64,000 nt of DNA from Bacteroidota bacterium (GCA_023387965.1 JAEWHE010000042.1:74660-138659), one strand, 5' to 3'. Positions 25,958 to 34,933 are shown, counted from the stretch's first letter. Numbers and translations are program-made. Notes: a model not told the origin generated them from the sequence alone.

Positions 25958-26254
25958 ATGGCAAAATTTAGCAAGATGAAAAAACTGGACGTTCCTTCAA
26001 AAGTAGTGCTCTTTTGTGATGGAAGCAAATGTGGAAAGGAAAACAAACAAAACCGGAAAATTTTTAAATCTATTTTGAAAGAAACCGGTATGAAAAAAGA
26101 AATTATGCTCCAAAAAATGTATTGTACGGACAATTGTAAATGTGCTCCTGTTATTGCTTTGCAGCCACAGAATCTGTGGTTTGGAGAAGTTTCTGAACGA
26201 AATATTGAAAAAATTTTTAGCGAATATTTAATAGAAAACCATCATAAAGAATGA
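25958..26254 (+). CDS. Thioredoxin-fold (2Fe-2S) ferredoxin-like protein
   Basis: A 98-residue protein resembling the thioredoxin-like [2Fe-2S] ferredoxins: KVVLFCDGSKCGKENK gives the first Cys pair, and KMYCTDNCKCAPVIALQPQN gives further Cys residues (C-x3-C-x-C). Spacing suggests a cluster or metal site, though some members have lost it. The next in-frame ATG is at 25976, and a TAACTTTG -7-like box (25949-25956) lies just before the first ATG, so the true start may be 25976 (92 residues). The stop overlaps the dipeptidase start by 4 bp (ATGA), indicating translational coupling. Confidence 0.78.
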   Translation: MAKFSKMKKLDVPSKVVLFCDGSKCGKENKQNRKIFKSILKETGMKKEIMLQKMYCTDNCKCAPVIALQPQNLWFGEVSERNIEKIFSEYLIENHHKE

Positions 26255-27717
26255 ATCAAGAAATAAGAAACCTTGAGCCAAAACAACTTTGGAATAAATT
26301 TGCCGATTTAAATGCGGTTCCTCGTCCTTCAAAAAAAGAGGAAAGAGTGATTGCATTTATGAAAGATTTCGGGAAAAACCTTGGATTAGAAACCATTGAA
26401 GATGAAGTCGGTAACGTAATCATCAAAAAACCAGCAACTTCCGGAATGGAAAACCGCAAAACCATCGTGATGCAATCGCATTTGGATATGGTTCATCAAA
26501 AAAATAATGACACAATTTTCGACTTTGACAAACAAGGAATTGAGATGTTTGTTGATGGCGATTGGGTTCGTGCAAAAGGAACTACTCTTGGTGCCGATAA
26601 CGGTCTCGGTGTTGCGACGATCATGGCTATTTTGGAGTCGAAAGACATTCCGCATCCCGCAATTGAAGCACTATTTACGATTGACGAAGAAACCGGAATG
26701 ACAGGTGCAATGGGATTAAAAGGCGGTTTGCTTTCGGGCGAAATTTTACTAAATCTCGATACCGAAGAAGACGACGAAATTGACATCGGTTGTGCCGGAG
26801 GCGTTGATGTTACGGCAACTGCGGAATACGACGAAGAAGAAACGCCAGAAGGTTCGGTTGGTTACCAAATTACCGTAAAAGGTTTAAACGGTGGACATTC
26901 AGGGATGGATATCGACAAAGGCTTGGGTAACGCAAACAAAATCATGAACCGACTTTTATTTGACGGTTTTGATAATTTTGGATTGCAAATATCTGAAATT
27001 CAAGGCGGCAGTTTACGCAATGCAATTCCTCGAGAAAGCGTGGCGAAAGTAATTATTGCTGAAGTTTACGACGAAGCATTTGTTTTTGACATGCAAGAAA
27101 TTGTAAATGAAATCAAAACTGAATTCAAAACCACAGAACCAAAACTTGAAATTACCTTCGAAAAATTAAGCGAAGCTCCTAAAAAAGTGATGCCAACTGC
27201 AGCGCAATTTTATTTTGTAAGAGCAATGTACACGGCTCATAACGGTGTTTACCGCGTGAGTCCGGATTTTGCCGATTTGGTAGAAACTTCTAATAATATC
27301 GCAAAAGTAACCGTAGGTTCTGGAAAATTGTCGGTACAATGTTTAACGCGTTCGTCAGTTGAAAGTTCAAAATTTGATTTGGCAAATTCACTTCGTTCAG
27401 CGTTTGAATTGATGGGTTGCGAAGTGGAATTTTCAGGATCTTATCCTGGTTGGACACCAAATGCAAACTCGGAAATTCTTGAGGTTTTAAAAGATATTTA
27501 TCAAAAGCAAAACAATTCAACGCCAAATGTTGTGGCTTGTCATGCAGGTTTAGAGTGCGGAATTTTAGGAACCAATTATCCGGAAATGGACATGATTTCT
27601 TTTGGACCAACCATCAAAGGAGCTCATAGTCCGGATGAAAGAGCGAGCATTTCTTCGGCACAAAAATATTGGAAATTCGTGTTGGAAATCCTCGAAAATA
27701 TTCCTTCAAAAAATTAA
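26251..27717 (+). CDS. pepD: Aminoacyl-histidine dipeptidase (M20 family, PepD)
   Basis: A 488-residue di-zinc peptidase that cleaves dipeptides such as carnosine-type X-His. The ligands are visible in order: VMQSHLDMVHQK (His and Asp), GTTLGADNGLGVA (Asp bridging), TIDEETGMTGAMGL (Glu-Glu: general base and ligand), NLDTEEDDEIDIGCAGG (Asp), and SFGPTIKGAHSPDE near the C terminus (His). GVDVTAT begins the lid domain. Length and motif order fit PepD. It is coupled to the upstream ferredoxin-like gene, and mazG follows after 65 bp. Confidence 0.95.
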   Translation: MNQEIRNLEPKQLWNKFADLNAVPRPSKKEERVIAFMKDFGKNLGLETIEDEVGNVIIKKPATSGMENRKTIVMQSHLDMVHQKNNDTIFDFDKQGIEMFVDGDWVRAKGTTLGADNGLGVATIMAILESKDIPHPAIEALFTIDEETGMTGAMGLKGGLLSGEILLNLDTEEDDEIDIGCAGGVDVTATAEYDEEETPEGSVGYQITVKGLNGGHSGMDIDKGLGNANKIMNRLLFDGFDNFGLQISEIQGGSLRNAIPRESVAKVIIAEVYDEAFVFDMQEIVNEIKTEFKTTEPKLEITFEKLSEAPKKVMPTAAQFYFVRAMYTAHNGVYRVSPDFADLVETSNNIAKVTVGSGKLSVQCLTRSSVESSKFDLANSLRSAFELMGCEVEFSGSYPGWTPNANSEILEVLKDIYQKQNNSTPNVVACHAGLECGILGTNYPEMDMISFGPTIKGAHSPDERASISSAQKYWKFVLEILENIPSKN

Positions 27718-27782
27718 TAAATGTTTCATTGCCACAGCGAATTTATTTTTTCTGTGGCATTTTTTTTCAAAATCTTCCCAAA

Positions 27783-28556
27783 ATGAATTCAAAAGAACAA
27801 AAACTCGAAGCCTTTGGCAGATTGCTTGATATTATGGATGATTTGCGCGAGAAATGTCCGTGGGACAAAAAGCAGACTTTGCAGTCTTTGCGCCATCTCA
27901 CCATTGAAGAAACCTATGAATTAGGCGATGCCATTTTGGATAATAATTTGCAAGAAATCAAAAAAGAATTAGGCGATATTTTGTTGCATATTGTTTTTTA
28001 TGCCAAAATCGGAAGCGAAACCGAAAGCTTTGATATTGCTGACGTTTGTAACGAAATTTGCGAAAAACTTATTCACCGTCATCCGCATATTTATGGTGAT
28101 GTAGAAGTGAAAGATGAGGAAGAAGTGAAGCAAAATTGGGAAAAATTAAAATTAAAAGAAGGAAAAAAATCAGTTTTAGAAGGCGTTCCGCAAAGTCTTC
28201 CGGCTTTGGTAAAAGCTTCCCGAATTCAGGATAAGGTAAAAGGCGTGGGATTTGATTGGGAAGAACCAGAGCAAGTTTGGGAAAAAGTGGAAGAAGAATT
28301 AGCGGAATTTAAGGTGGAAATTGAAAACGCCAATCAGGATAAAATTGAATCGGAATTTGGCGATGTGCTTTTTTCTTTAATCAATTATGCCCGTTTTTTA
28401 AAGATAAATCCTGAAGACGCGCTCGAAAGAACCAATAAAAAATTCATCAAAAGATTTCAATATTTGGAACAAAAAGCGAGTCAATCCGGTAAACAATTAA
28501 GCGAAATGACGCTTGCCGAAATGGATGTTTATTGGAACGAAGCTAAAAAATTGTAA
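27783..28556 (+). CDS. mazG: Nucleoside triphosphate pyrophosphohydrolase MazG
   Basis: A 258-residue MazG with two all-alpha NTP-PPase domains. The N-terminal one has CPWDKKQTLQSLRHLTIEET then YELGDAI, and KKELGDILLHIVFYAKI. The C-terminal one has EELAEFKVEIEN and ESEFGDVLFSLINYARFLKI. The EExxE...ExxD pattern holds the Mg ions that hydrolyse NTP to NMP and PPi, cleaning up non-canonical or excess nucleotides. I chose ATG 27783 (MNSKEQKLEAF); upstream in-frame residues come from the spacer. A strong terminator follows. Confidence 0.95.
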   Translation: MNSKEQKLEAFGRLLDIMDDLREKCPWDKKQTLQSLRHLTIEETYELGDAILDNNLQEIKKELGDILLHIVFYAKIGSETESFDIADVCNEICEKLIHRHPHIYGDVEVKDEEEVKQNWEKLKLKEGKKSVLEGVPQSLPALVKASRIQDKVKGVGFDWEEPEQVWEKVEEELAEFKVEIENANQDKIESEFGDVLFSLINYARFLKINPEDALERTNKKFIKRFQYLEQKASQSGKQLSEMTLAEMDVYWNEAKKL

Positions 28557-28557
28557 T

Positions 28558-28591
28558 AAAAAAAAGGTCTTACTATCTGAGACCTTTTTTT
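28558..28591. terminator. Bidirectional terminator after mazG
   Basis: AAAAAAGGTCT and AGACCTTTTTT pair around an 8-nt loop between the convergent mazG and GIN-domain genes. Confidence 0.85.
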
Positions 28592-28617
28592 ATAAATAAT
28601 CGATTTTCTTAATTAAA

Positions 28618-29451
28618 CTACCGTACCGTTTTTTTCATCAAAACAGCATTGTCACTAAATTTAACCAAATCAATTTTGGGTTCTCCAAAAATTTGCAATT
28701 CAGATTTCCCAGAAGCATTAATCGTGGCATTGGTATTCACAAAAATGTTGCCTGAAGCATAACTTTCTGAAGTGATATCAGCGGTTTGAGCGGTAAGATT
28801 TTTTCCTGTAAAATTAGCGTTGTTGTCTAAACGAAGTTTTAAATCTACCGCGTCACCTTCAATGTTGGCAGTTGATTTTTGGTACATATCAAACTTAAGC
28901 GTTTGTGCGGAAATTAGGGCTTTCATGCTACTATTCTTGCTCAACTCAACAGCGGCAATTTCGGCTTTGGCATTAAGTTCCAGCTTGGATTTATCATTTG
29001 CAAAAACGGTAAACAATCTCGATTTTACGTTGAGAAAAAGTTTGACATAATCGAAAGTTTTAAAGGTAATGTTGTCCAAATTTAGTTCGGACAAAGCACT
29101 AACCGTTACCTCATCTTTTGCTGTAATCAACTTCAAATCATCAGTATAAATTACCTTGATACTCAGTTTTTTAAAGCTTGTAGCTTTTTTATTGGTTGAA
29201 AGATGAAGCGTTCCCGCGGTAACTTCTGCCACAATAATTTCGTGTAAATTATCATCAGCTTCAATTTCTAAAGCTGGCGTAGTTCCTTTTTCCAGAAAAA
29301 TTTCGAAGTTGTCTGTAACCTGAATATTCTCGAACGACTGTACTTCCTTCGGCTCGATGGTTACGGTCTTAGTCCCTTTAATTTTTTCTTTGTTTTGAGC
29401 AATTGCGAGGGTTGAGATAAAAAATACGGTAATGAGTAAAAATTTTTTCAT
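28618..29451 (-). CDS. Secreted head-GIN (DUF2807) domain protein
   Basis: A 277-residue protein with an N-terminal signal peptide (MKKFLLITVFFISTLAIAQ). The mature part is the DUF2807 right-handed beta fold: an FENIQVTDNFEIFLEKG start, then ALEIEADDNLHEIIVAEV and repeating short strands around residues 60-260 rich in Lys, Asn and Ser. DUF2807 proteins are adhesin-like or envelope proteins and are frequent beside PspC and PadR genes. I chose ATG 29451; the longer ORF adds MKTSLR. It lies downstream of the PadR/PspC/GIN cluster but after a terminator, so it may have its own promoter. Confidence 0.85.
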   Translation of the reverse strand: MKKFLLITVFFISTLAIAQNKEKIKGTKTVTIEPKEVQSFENIQVTDNFEIFLEKGTTPALEIEADDNLHEIIVAEVTAGTLHLSTNKKATSFKKLSIKVIYTDDLKLITAKDEVTVSALSELNLDNITFKTFDYVKLFLNVKSRLFTVFANDKSKLELNAKAEIAAVELSKNSSMKALISAQTLKFDMYQKSTANIEGDAVDLKLRLDNNANFTGKNLTAQTADITSESYASGNIFVNTNATINASGKSELQIFGEPKIDLVKFSDNAVLMKKTVR

Positions 29452-29520
29452 TCGGAGACTTGTTTTCACAAATATAAAAAAACGCGGAAACTGAGCGAAT
29501 TTTACCTTTTGTTTTTATGC

Positions 29521-29550
29521 AAAAAAAAATCCCGGCTAAAAAACCGGGAT
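29521..29550 (-). terminator. Terminator of the PadR-PspC-GIN operon
   Basis: On the minus strand ATCCCGG and CCGGGAT pair around an 8-nt loop and are followed by nine T residues, just after the first GIN gene. Confidence 0.8.
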
Positions 29551-29555
29551 AATTT

Positions 29556-30275
29556 TTATTTCTGCGAAACACTTCCGCCGGAACTTTCCGACTTTTCGAT
29601 GTTAACTGGTTTTCCGGAAAAATCTACCGAAGCTCCGCTTGAAGCATCAGCTTTTAATTTTTTCAATGCCTGAACATCTATCGAACTTCCGCTTGAAGCA
29701 GTTGCCTTAACTTCGTTAGCCACTAAATTTAGCGCATCAATTGAACTTCCGCTTGACGAATCAAAATCAGCATTTAAAGCTTTTCCCGAAATTTCAATGG
29801 TACTTCCGCTGCTGCTTTCGGCTCTTAATTTATGAGCTTCCACTTCAGTTTCAATATTACCTCCGCTTGATGTTTCTAATACTAAATCTTCAGAAATAAG
29901 CAACGATTTTCCATTAATTTTAGAAGCACTTGTGGATTTTAAATAGGAAACTTCAGGAATTTTTACGTGAACAATCATTGTGGCGTTTCTCAAACTGTTA
30001 AACGATGTTGAAATTTCCAAAGTTCCATTCACCACTTTGGTATGGATTTGGTCTTTGATGTTATCGTCAGCTTCTACCACAACTTCTTGTGTTTCGGCTT
30101 GTTCAATCATCACTTTAATACCGCTTGAAACATCTACTCCGGTAAATTTTTCAACCGTTCTGGTATCTTTCACAATGTTTCCGCTTCCTTGAATTGATTC
30201 TCGACAAGAGTTAAAAAACAGCGCAAACATAATTGCTACTAAAAATTTTAAGAGGTAAACTATAATTCGTGCCAT
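29556..30275 (-). CDS. Head-GIN (DUF2807) domain lipoprotein
   Basis: A 239-residue protein with a hydrophobic start and a lipobox-like LFFNSC (Cys near residue 24), followed by RESIQGSGNIVKDTRTVEKF, the typical GIN-domain beginning (GSGNxxxxxRxVxxF). The rest is a ladder of short beta strands with many SSG/SSGS turns (for example LRAESSSGSTIEISGKALNA). These are characteristic of DUF2807 right-handed solenoids. It follows the PspC gene by 4 bp and is the last gene of the PadR-PspC-GIN operon. Its function is unknown; it is presumably surface or periplasmic. Confidence 0.85.
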   Translation of the reverse strand: MARIIVYLLKFLVAIMFALFFNSCRESIQGSGNIVKDTRTVEKFTGVDVSSGIKVMIEQAETQEVVVEADDNIKDQIHTKVVNGTLEISTSFNSLRNATMIVHVKIPEVSYLKSTSASKINGKSLLISEDLVLETSSGGNIETEVEAHKLRAESSSGSTIEISGKALNADFDSSSGSSIDALNLVANEVKATASSGSSIDVQALKKLKADASSGASVDFSGKPVNIEKSESSGGSVSQK

Positions 30276-30279
30276 AACT

Positions 30280-31989
30280 TTATCTTTGAACGGTTACACC
30301 TTTTTCTGTGATTTCGAGTCTTTTTATTTTTCCGTCAGCATTTCTGGTTTCTTGAGGAACTTCCGGAGCAACTTCCACTGTAACAGTATCTTGTACTTTA
30401 AGTTCTTCTACTTGTAATTCTTCCGGAACTAATGCTTCGCAATTTAAACATTTTACTTGAGAGTCAATCACTTGATAAGTATTATTGTCAGAATCGTACC
30501 ACAAATCAAAGAAACTATCATCACTGTAATCGAAGTCTTTTACCGAAGCATCCGGTTTGAAATACATTCCGTTTGGCAAATAAAGGTAGATTTTAATTTC
30601 TTGATCGCGATATTTGTTAGCCATATCGGTTAAAAGATAATTGTCTAAAATTAATTCGTTTCCGATGATTTGGTAGTTGTATTCAATTTTTTCGGCTCTT
30701 GATCTTGCTTCCGCAAAACTTTTTCCGTCGGCTTGTTTCTCAATTTGAATGTAAGGTTTTGTACCATCGGCTTTCATGATAAACAATCCAATGTTGTTAG
30801 AATAAATTTTTTCAACTCCGGCAGAATCTTGTACAAATCTAAAATCGTGAGTGGTTCTGTAATGATTTTTGGCATAATAATCATTGTGTTTGAAACGAAT
30901 TTTCAACGTATCATTTGGTGCCAAATCAAAAGTTTTTCTTTCAATTTTTTTCGAATCATAAGCACTGTTTTTGGCTTGATTCGCCGCCAAAAATATCAAT
31001 GCTCCAACCGAAATTATCCATAAAGCCAGAAGTGTATATTTAGCAGTATTTCCAATGGATTTCATATTTTTCACCAATAATTTCAATCCCAAAATCAAAA
31101 GGAAGAAAAACGGAATCCCAACAGCACCTAAAGTAGCCAAACCAATGGTCCAAAGCGGAAAATCAGTAAAATTTTGAATGTACTTTTGCCAAGGATAATC
31201 AACCATTGAAAGTGATCCTGCACTTAAAAAACCAATGATCATCGACACTAGCGTAATGGACGAAAATACAATTAGAAAAATTCCTACAATCTTCCCGATG
31301 ATAGAAAAAATCTTCAAGAAAATATCGCCTATGGTATCCCCTACTCTTTTTCCGGTAGATTTTACCTGATTACCCATTTTGTCATAATCAAGGTTGCTGA
31401 ATTTTTGCGAAACCATGTCAAATTCTTCACGCACTTTTTTTTCTATGTTAGAAATGGTTACGGGCTCCCCCGTCATTTCTAATTTTTCTGCCGTGGTATT
31501 AGCAGCCGGCATTAAAATCCAAAGAATTACATAAATCAATAACCCAGTTCCAAAGCCAAAAAATAAAATAACCATTAAAATTCTGAGCCACAAAGCATCG
31601 ATACCAAGGTAATGACCAATTCCTGCCAAGACACCGCCAATCATGTTATTGTCCTTGTCACGGTACAACTTTTTGGTGCGTTTTCCCGAAGCAAAATTAT
31701 AATTTCTATCGGCTTGAGCTTCGTCATCAATGCGGTAATCTTCAGGTTCGCCCATCACGGCAATGATTTCTTCCACATCTTTGATAGAAACAACTTGACG
31801 ATCTCCTTTAACTTTTTCCGAAAGGATTTCTCCAATTCTCATCTCGATATCTTTCATGATTTCGTCTTTACCGGTAGAATTGGTAAGCGAGCGTTTCACG
31901 GCATCGAAATAACGACTTAGTTTTTGATAAGCGTCTTCGTCTATGTGAAAAAAGACACCTCCTAAATTAATGTTGACTGTTTTGTTCAT
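30280..31989 (-). CDS. PspC domain membrane protein
   Basis: A 569-residue protein. An N-terminal ~95-residue soluble domain (VNINLGGVFFHIDEDAYQKL; DIEMRIGEILSEK) precedes the PspC domain at ~107-165 (KLYRDKDNNMIGGVLAGIGH then YLGIDALWLRI plus a membrane helix). Further membrane helices lie at roughly 228-255, 285-305 and 320-338. The C-terminal ~220 residues are soluble and beta-rich. PspC in enterobacteria senses envelope stress; this multidomain form is typical of Bacteroidetes. It is 6 bp downstream of the PadR gene and 4 bp upstream of the GIN gene. Confidence 0.88.
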   Translation of the reverse strand: MNKTVNINLGGVFFHIDEDAYQKLSRYFDAVKRSLTNSTGKDEIMKDIEMRIGEILSEKVKGDRQVVSIKDVEEIIAVMGEPEDYRIDDEAQADRNYNFASGKRTKKLYRDKDNNMIGGVLAGIGHYLGIDALWLRILMVILFFGFGTGLLIYVILWILMPAANTTAEKLEMTGEPVTISNIEKKVREEFDMVSQKFSNLDYDKMGNQVKSTGKRVGDTIGDIFLKIFSIIGKIVGIFLIVFSSITLVSMIIGFLSAGSLSMVDYPWQKYIQNFTDFPLWTIGLATLGAVGIPFFFLLILGLKLLVKNMKSIGNTAKYTLLALWIISVGALIFLAANQAKNSAYDSKKIERKTFDLAPNDTLKIRFKHNDYYAKNHYRTTHDFRFVQDSAGVEKIYSNNIGLFIMKADGTKPYIQIEKQADGKSFAEARSRAEKIEYNYQIIGNELILDNYLLTDMANKYRDQEIKIYLYLPNGMYFKPDASVKDFDYSDDSFFDLWYDSDNNTYQVIDSQVKCLNCEALVPEELQVEELKVQDTVTVEVAPEVPQETRNADGKIKRLEITEKGVTVQR

Positions 31990-31995
31990 GATGGT

Positions 31996-32325
31996 TTAGT
32001 TTTGGCTGGTTATAATGTTTACGGCATCTGAAAGTTCTGTCCAGGTTCCGTTTAATTCTTTTAAAAATTGTTTTCCTAATTCGGTTAGACCGTAATATTT
32101 TCTTGGTGGTCCCGAAGTTGATTCTTCCCAACGATAGTTGAGTAATCCGTCGTTTTTCAACCTTGTTAACAAAGGGTAAACGGTACCTTCCACAACAAGG
32201 AGTCGCGCGTTTTTTAATGTGTCAAGAATTTCTGAAGTATAAGCGTCTTTTTCTTTTAAGACCGATAAGATGCAGAATTCTAAAACACCTTTGCGCATTT
32301 GAGCTTTAGTGTTTTCAATATTCAT
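31996..32325 (-). CDS. PadR family transcriptional regulator
   Basis: A 109-residue winged-helix repressor: KGVLEFCILSVLKEKDAYTS (helices 1-2), EILDTLKNARLLVVEGTVYP (recognition helix region with the family EGTVYPLLTRL motif) and SGPPRKYYGLTELGKQFL (wing). PadR proteins repress their own operon until a ligand or stress signal acts. It is the first gene of the run with PspC and GIN genes, so it probably controls them. The C-terminal dimerisation helix is short, as in subfamily 2. Confidence 0.9.
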   Translation of the reverse strand: MNIENTKAQMRKGVLEFCILSVLKEKDAYTSEILDTLKNARLLVVEGTVYPLLTRLKNDGLLNYRWEESTSGPPRKYYGLTELGKQFLKELNGTWTELSDAVNIITSQN

Positions 32326-32416
32326 AAGTGCTTTTAGATTTAATTAAACTGTTCATTTTTTGATTGATGATTGATGATTTATTTTGATGATTTATTTTGA
32401 AATTGAAATCGACTAT

Positions 32417-32917
32417 TTAAGATGATGTTTCTGTTGCCAAATCAATTTCCGGTTGAACCTCATTCGTTTTTAAGAAATTAATGGTAAACGGATAGCGATA
32501 AAATTCCCCGTTAGCTGTTTTTACCGAAGCATAGATAATCAGGACAAATTCCGCGATTTTTAAAACCGAAAACAAAAACACGATTGTAATTCCTAAAGCA
32601 ATAATGCCCGAAATATTATCGATGCTAAAATATTGTTCGATATTTTCTTCGTTTAAAACAGCTTCAAACGGAATGTTCCCAACTACACTGTAAATAAAAA
32701 TCGGGACGGCAATCATTGCCAAAATCAATGAGTATAAAAACAAACTCAGTTGAAAGTTGATGATTTGTTTTCCGCTGTGATCAATAATGTCGCCCTCTTT
32801 TTTGGTTGATGACCAAATAATAATTGGCAAAATAAAATTTCCGAAAGGAATAAAATATTGCGATAACGCACTTAAATGGGTTAAAGCTCCTGTTGTTTTT
32901 TGATTTGATGTTGTCAT
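32417..32917 (-). CDS. DUF4870 membrane protein
   Basis: A 166-residue protein with three to four hydrophobic segments (about 20-35, 50-75 and 105-130). It carries the DUF4870 signatures: ALTHLSALSQYFIPFGNFIL PI at the start, DIIDHSGKQIINFQLSLFLY after the first helix, and YRYPFTINFLK at the end. DUF4870 members are small membrane proteins of unknown function, sometimes linked to stress operons. It lies 91 bp upstream of padR on the same strand with its own -7-like box. Confidence 0.85.
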   Translation of the reverse strand: MTTSNQKTTGALTHLSALSQYFIPFGNFILPIIIWSSTKKEGDIIDHSGKQIINFQLSLFLYSLILAMIAVPIFIYSVVGNIPFEAVLNEENIEQYFSIDNISGIIALGITIVFLFSVLKIAEFVLIIYASVKTANGEFYRYPFTINFLKTNEVQPEIDLATETSS

Positions 32918-32946
32918 GATGAAAAAGTATATAATAATATCCTATG

Positions 32947-32954
32947 CAAATATA
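32947..32954 (-). promoter_or_regulatory. Probable -7 element of the DUF4870 gene
   Basis: TATATTTG on the minus strand matches TAnnTTTG 29 nt before the ATG. Confidence 0.35.
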
Positions 32955-33102
32955 TGGCTAAAAAACAGTATCTTGTTTTACATAGTACTTTAATTTAACA
33001 ATATTTTAACAGATTAAAATGTTTTAATTTTAAACAACTCAATGATAATCAACAATTAAAGCGATTTTAAGAATCTTTATTTTTTTGAGTCAAATGCTTT
33101 TT

Positions 33103-33132
33103 TTGTAACTCAAATTCAAAATATTATCTTTA
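33103..33132 (+). promoter_or_regulatory. Promoter of the DUF4442 gene
   Basis: TTG (33103-33105), 19 nt, then TATCTTTA (33125-33132, one mismatch to TAnnTTTG). It ends 17 nt before the ATG. Confidence 0.5.
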
Positions 33133-33149
33133 TCACAAACTGATTCACT

Positions 33150-33602
33150 ATGAAATTTACGGCTTCTAACCTCAATAAATTTTTGTTTTTCAAATTACCT
33201 TCAGCATTTATTTGTGGCGTAAGAGTAAAGTCGATTGATGCCGATTCTTGCGTGGCTACGGTAAAACATCGATGGATTAACCAAAATCCTTTTAACTCCA
33301 TGTATTTCGCTGTTCAAGCAATGGCTGCCGAATTATCCACTGGAGCACTGGTCATGCTTCATATTCGCGAAAGCGGAAAAAAAATCTCGATGTTAGTTGC
33401 CAACAACAAAAGTAATTTCACCAAAAAAGCCACCGGTAGGATTTTTTTTACTTGCAAAGACGGCCATCTCATTCGAGAAGCCATTCAGCAAACAATTGCC
33501 ACCGGCGAAGGTCAAACTTTTTGGATGAAATCCATTGGTGTCAATGAAAAAGGCGAACAAGTTTCAGAACTTGATTTTGAATGGAGCATTAGAGTGAAAT
33601 AA
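33150..33602 (+). CDS. DUF4442 hot-dog fold protein (putative thioesterase)
   Basis: A 150-residue protein of the DUF4442 family, related to hot-dog acyl-CoA thioesterases (PaaI/YiiD C-terminal type). VKHRWINQNPFNSMYFAVQA then MAAELSTGALVML is the family core, matching the helix that packs against the sheet; Asn-Pro-x-x-Ser is where PaaI-like proteins keep their catalytic Asn/Asp. Substrate is unknown. It is a single gene in front of a repeat-rich spacer. Confidence 0.82.
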   Translation: MKFTASNLNKFLFFKLPSAFICGVRVKSIDADSCVATVKHRWINQNPFNSMYFAVQAMAAELSTGALVMLHIRESGKKISMLVANNKSNFTKKATGRIFFTCKDGHLIREAIQQTIATGEGQTFWMKSIGVNEKGEQVSELDFEWSIRVK

Positions 33603-33965
33603 ATTCCAACCACGGGGAAAATTCCAATTTTTTAAATTCCAAATTCCAAAAAAAAATTAGTGCATTCGTGGCGATTTGTTCCAGAAATTCCAAAAATAAA
33701 TTCCAATAAAAAAAATTCCAAATTCCAAGTAAACAAATCATAAAAATCCTAAAATCTGTGGCAAAATTTATTTAAAAAATTTCAAATTTTTAAACTCCTA
33801 ATTCCAATAAGAAGAAACATGGCTTTGCCCCTTTGCGAACTTTGCAAAAAACTTTGCTGCCCGAAGCTTCGGGATTGCGGTTAACAAAAAAATTCCAAAA
33901 TCTAAACCACCTTCAACCTCTCATAAACCTTCCTTAATTAACATTTAATTTCAGGCATTGCTTCG
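33603..33965. repeat. ATTCCAA mosaic spacer
   Basis: No gene is visible. The stretch is made of AAATTCCAA words in various spacings, the phrase GTGCATTCGTGGCGA shared with the 15.6 kb spacer, and a CCCGAAGCTTCGGGATTGCG fragment that matches the end of the AGCCCC element family. Confidence 0.65.
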
Positions 33966-33973
33966 TAAATTTG
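33966..33973 (+). promoter_or_regulatory. Probable -7 element of the TIGR01777 gene
   Basis: TAAATTTG matches TAnnTTTG 23 nt before the ATG at 33997; no spaced TTG at the usual distance. Confidence 0.35.
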
Positions 33974-33996
33974 GAGAAAGCCTAAAATTTTAAGCC

Positions 33997-34902
33997 ATGA
34001 AAATATTAGTTACCGGAGCTACAGGATTAATAGGAAGCCAACTCGTTTCGCAATTATTGAAAGAAAATTACAGTGTGAATTTTCTTACCACTAACAAAGA
34101 CGAAATTGTTTCAAAACCCAATCATCAAGGTTATTTCTGGGATCCGCAAAAAGGCATCATCGATACTAACGCAATTGCCGGAGTTCATGCCATAATTCAC
34201 CTTGCGGGAGCTTCAATTTCTAATCGATGGACTTCCAAAAACAAGCAAGCCATAATCGAAAGCCGAACTTTATCCACCAATTTATTATACAAAACCGTCA
34301 AAGCCGCAGACCACGAAATCAGGCAAATTATTTCCGCTTCGGCAATTGGCATTTATCCTGACAGTTTAAAAAAATTTTACACCGAAGATGAAACCGCTGT
34401 TGATTCTTCTTTTTTAGGAAACGTAGTTGTAAAATGGGAACAAGCCGTTGATAATTTTAAAAGATTAAACATCAACGTATGTAAAATTCGCACCGGATTA
34501 GTACTTTCTGAAAAAGGCGGAATGCTTCCTGAAATTTTAAAACCTATCAAATTAGGTCTTGGTTCGCCAATGGGTTCTGGCAAGCAATGGCAATCTTGGA
34601 TTCACATTAACGATTTAGTTGGCATTTATCTTTTTGCCTTAAAAAATAAATGGAACGGAGTTTTTAACGCTACGGCACCAAATCCTGTAACTAACAAAGA
34701 ACTCACTTCTGTCGTGGCTAAAACCATTGACAAACCGTTTTTCATGCCAGCAATTCCTACTTTTATGCTCAAAATTATTTTAGGAGAAATGCATGTTTTA
34801 TTAGTTTCTTCGCAAAAAGTAAATTCAGCAAAAGCAGTTTCGCACGGCTATCTTTTTCAATTTCCCGACCTCAAAGAAGCGCTTCGAGATTTATTGAAAT
34901 AA
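33997..34902 (+). CDS. TIGR01777 family NAD-dependent epimerase/oxidoreductase
   Basis: A 301-residue extended short-chain dehydrogenase-type protein. The nucleotide site is VTGATGLIGSQLVSQL (GxxGxxG). The TIGR01777 features are visible: HLAGASISNRWTSKNKQAII, SASAIGIYP (catalytic Ser with an YP replaced layout), KIRTGLVLSEKGGMLP and a C-terminal DUF1731-like tail (GEMHVLLVSSQKV then SHGYLFQFPDLKEAL). The reaction is not known; homologues have been linked to sugar-nucleotide or cell-division chemistry. It is followed by a bidirectional terminator. Confidence 0.9.
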   Translation: MKILVTGATGLIGSQLVSQLLKENYSVNFLTTNKDEIVSKPNHQGYFWDPQKGIIDTNAIAGVHAIIHLAGASISNRWTSKNKQAIIESRTLSTNLLYKTVKAADHEIRQIISASAIGIYPDSLKKFYTEDETAVDSSFLGNVVVKWEQAVDNFKRLNINVCKIRTGLVLSEKGGMLPEILKPIKLGLGSPMGSGKQWQSWIHINDLVGIYLFALKNKWNGVFNATAPNPVTNKELTSVVAKTIDKPFFMPAIPTFMLKIILGEMHVLLVSSQKVNSAKAVSHGYLFQFPDLKEALRDLLK

Positions 34903-34933
34903 AAAAAGCCTTGTCGTAAAACAAGGCTTTTTC
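34903..34933. terminator. Bidirectional terminator
   Basis: AAAAAGCCTTGT and ACAAGGCTTTTT pair around a 6-nt loop between the convergent TIGR01777 and YceI genes. Confidence 0.88.
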
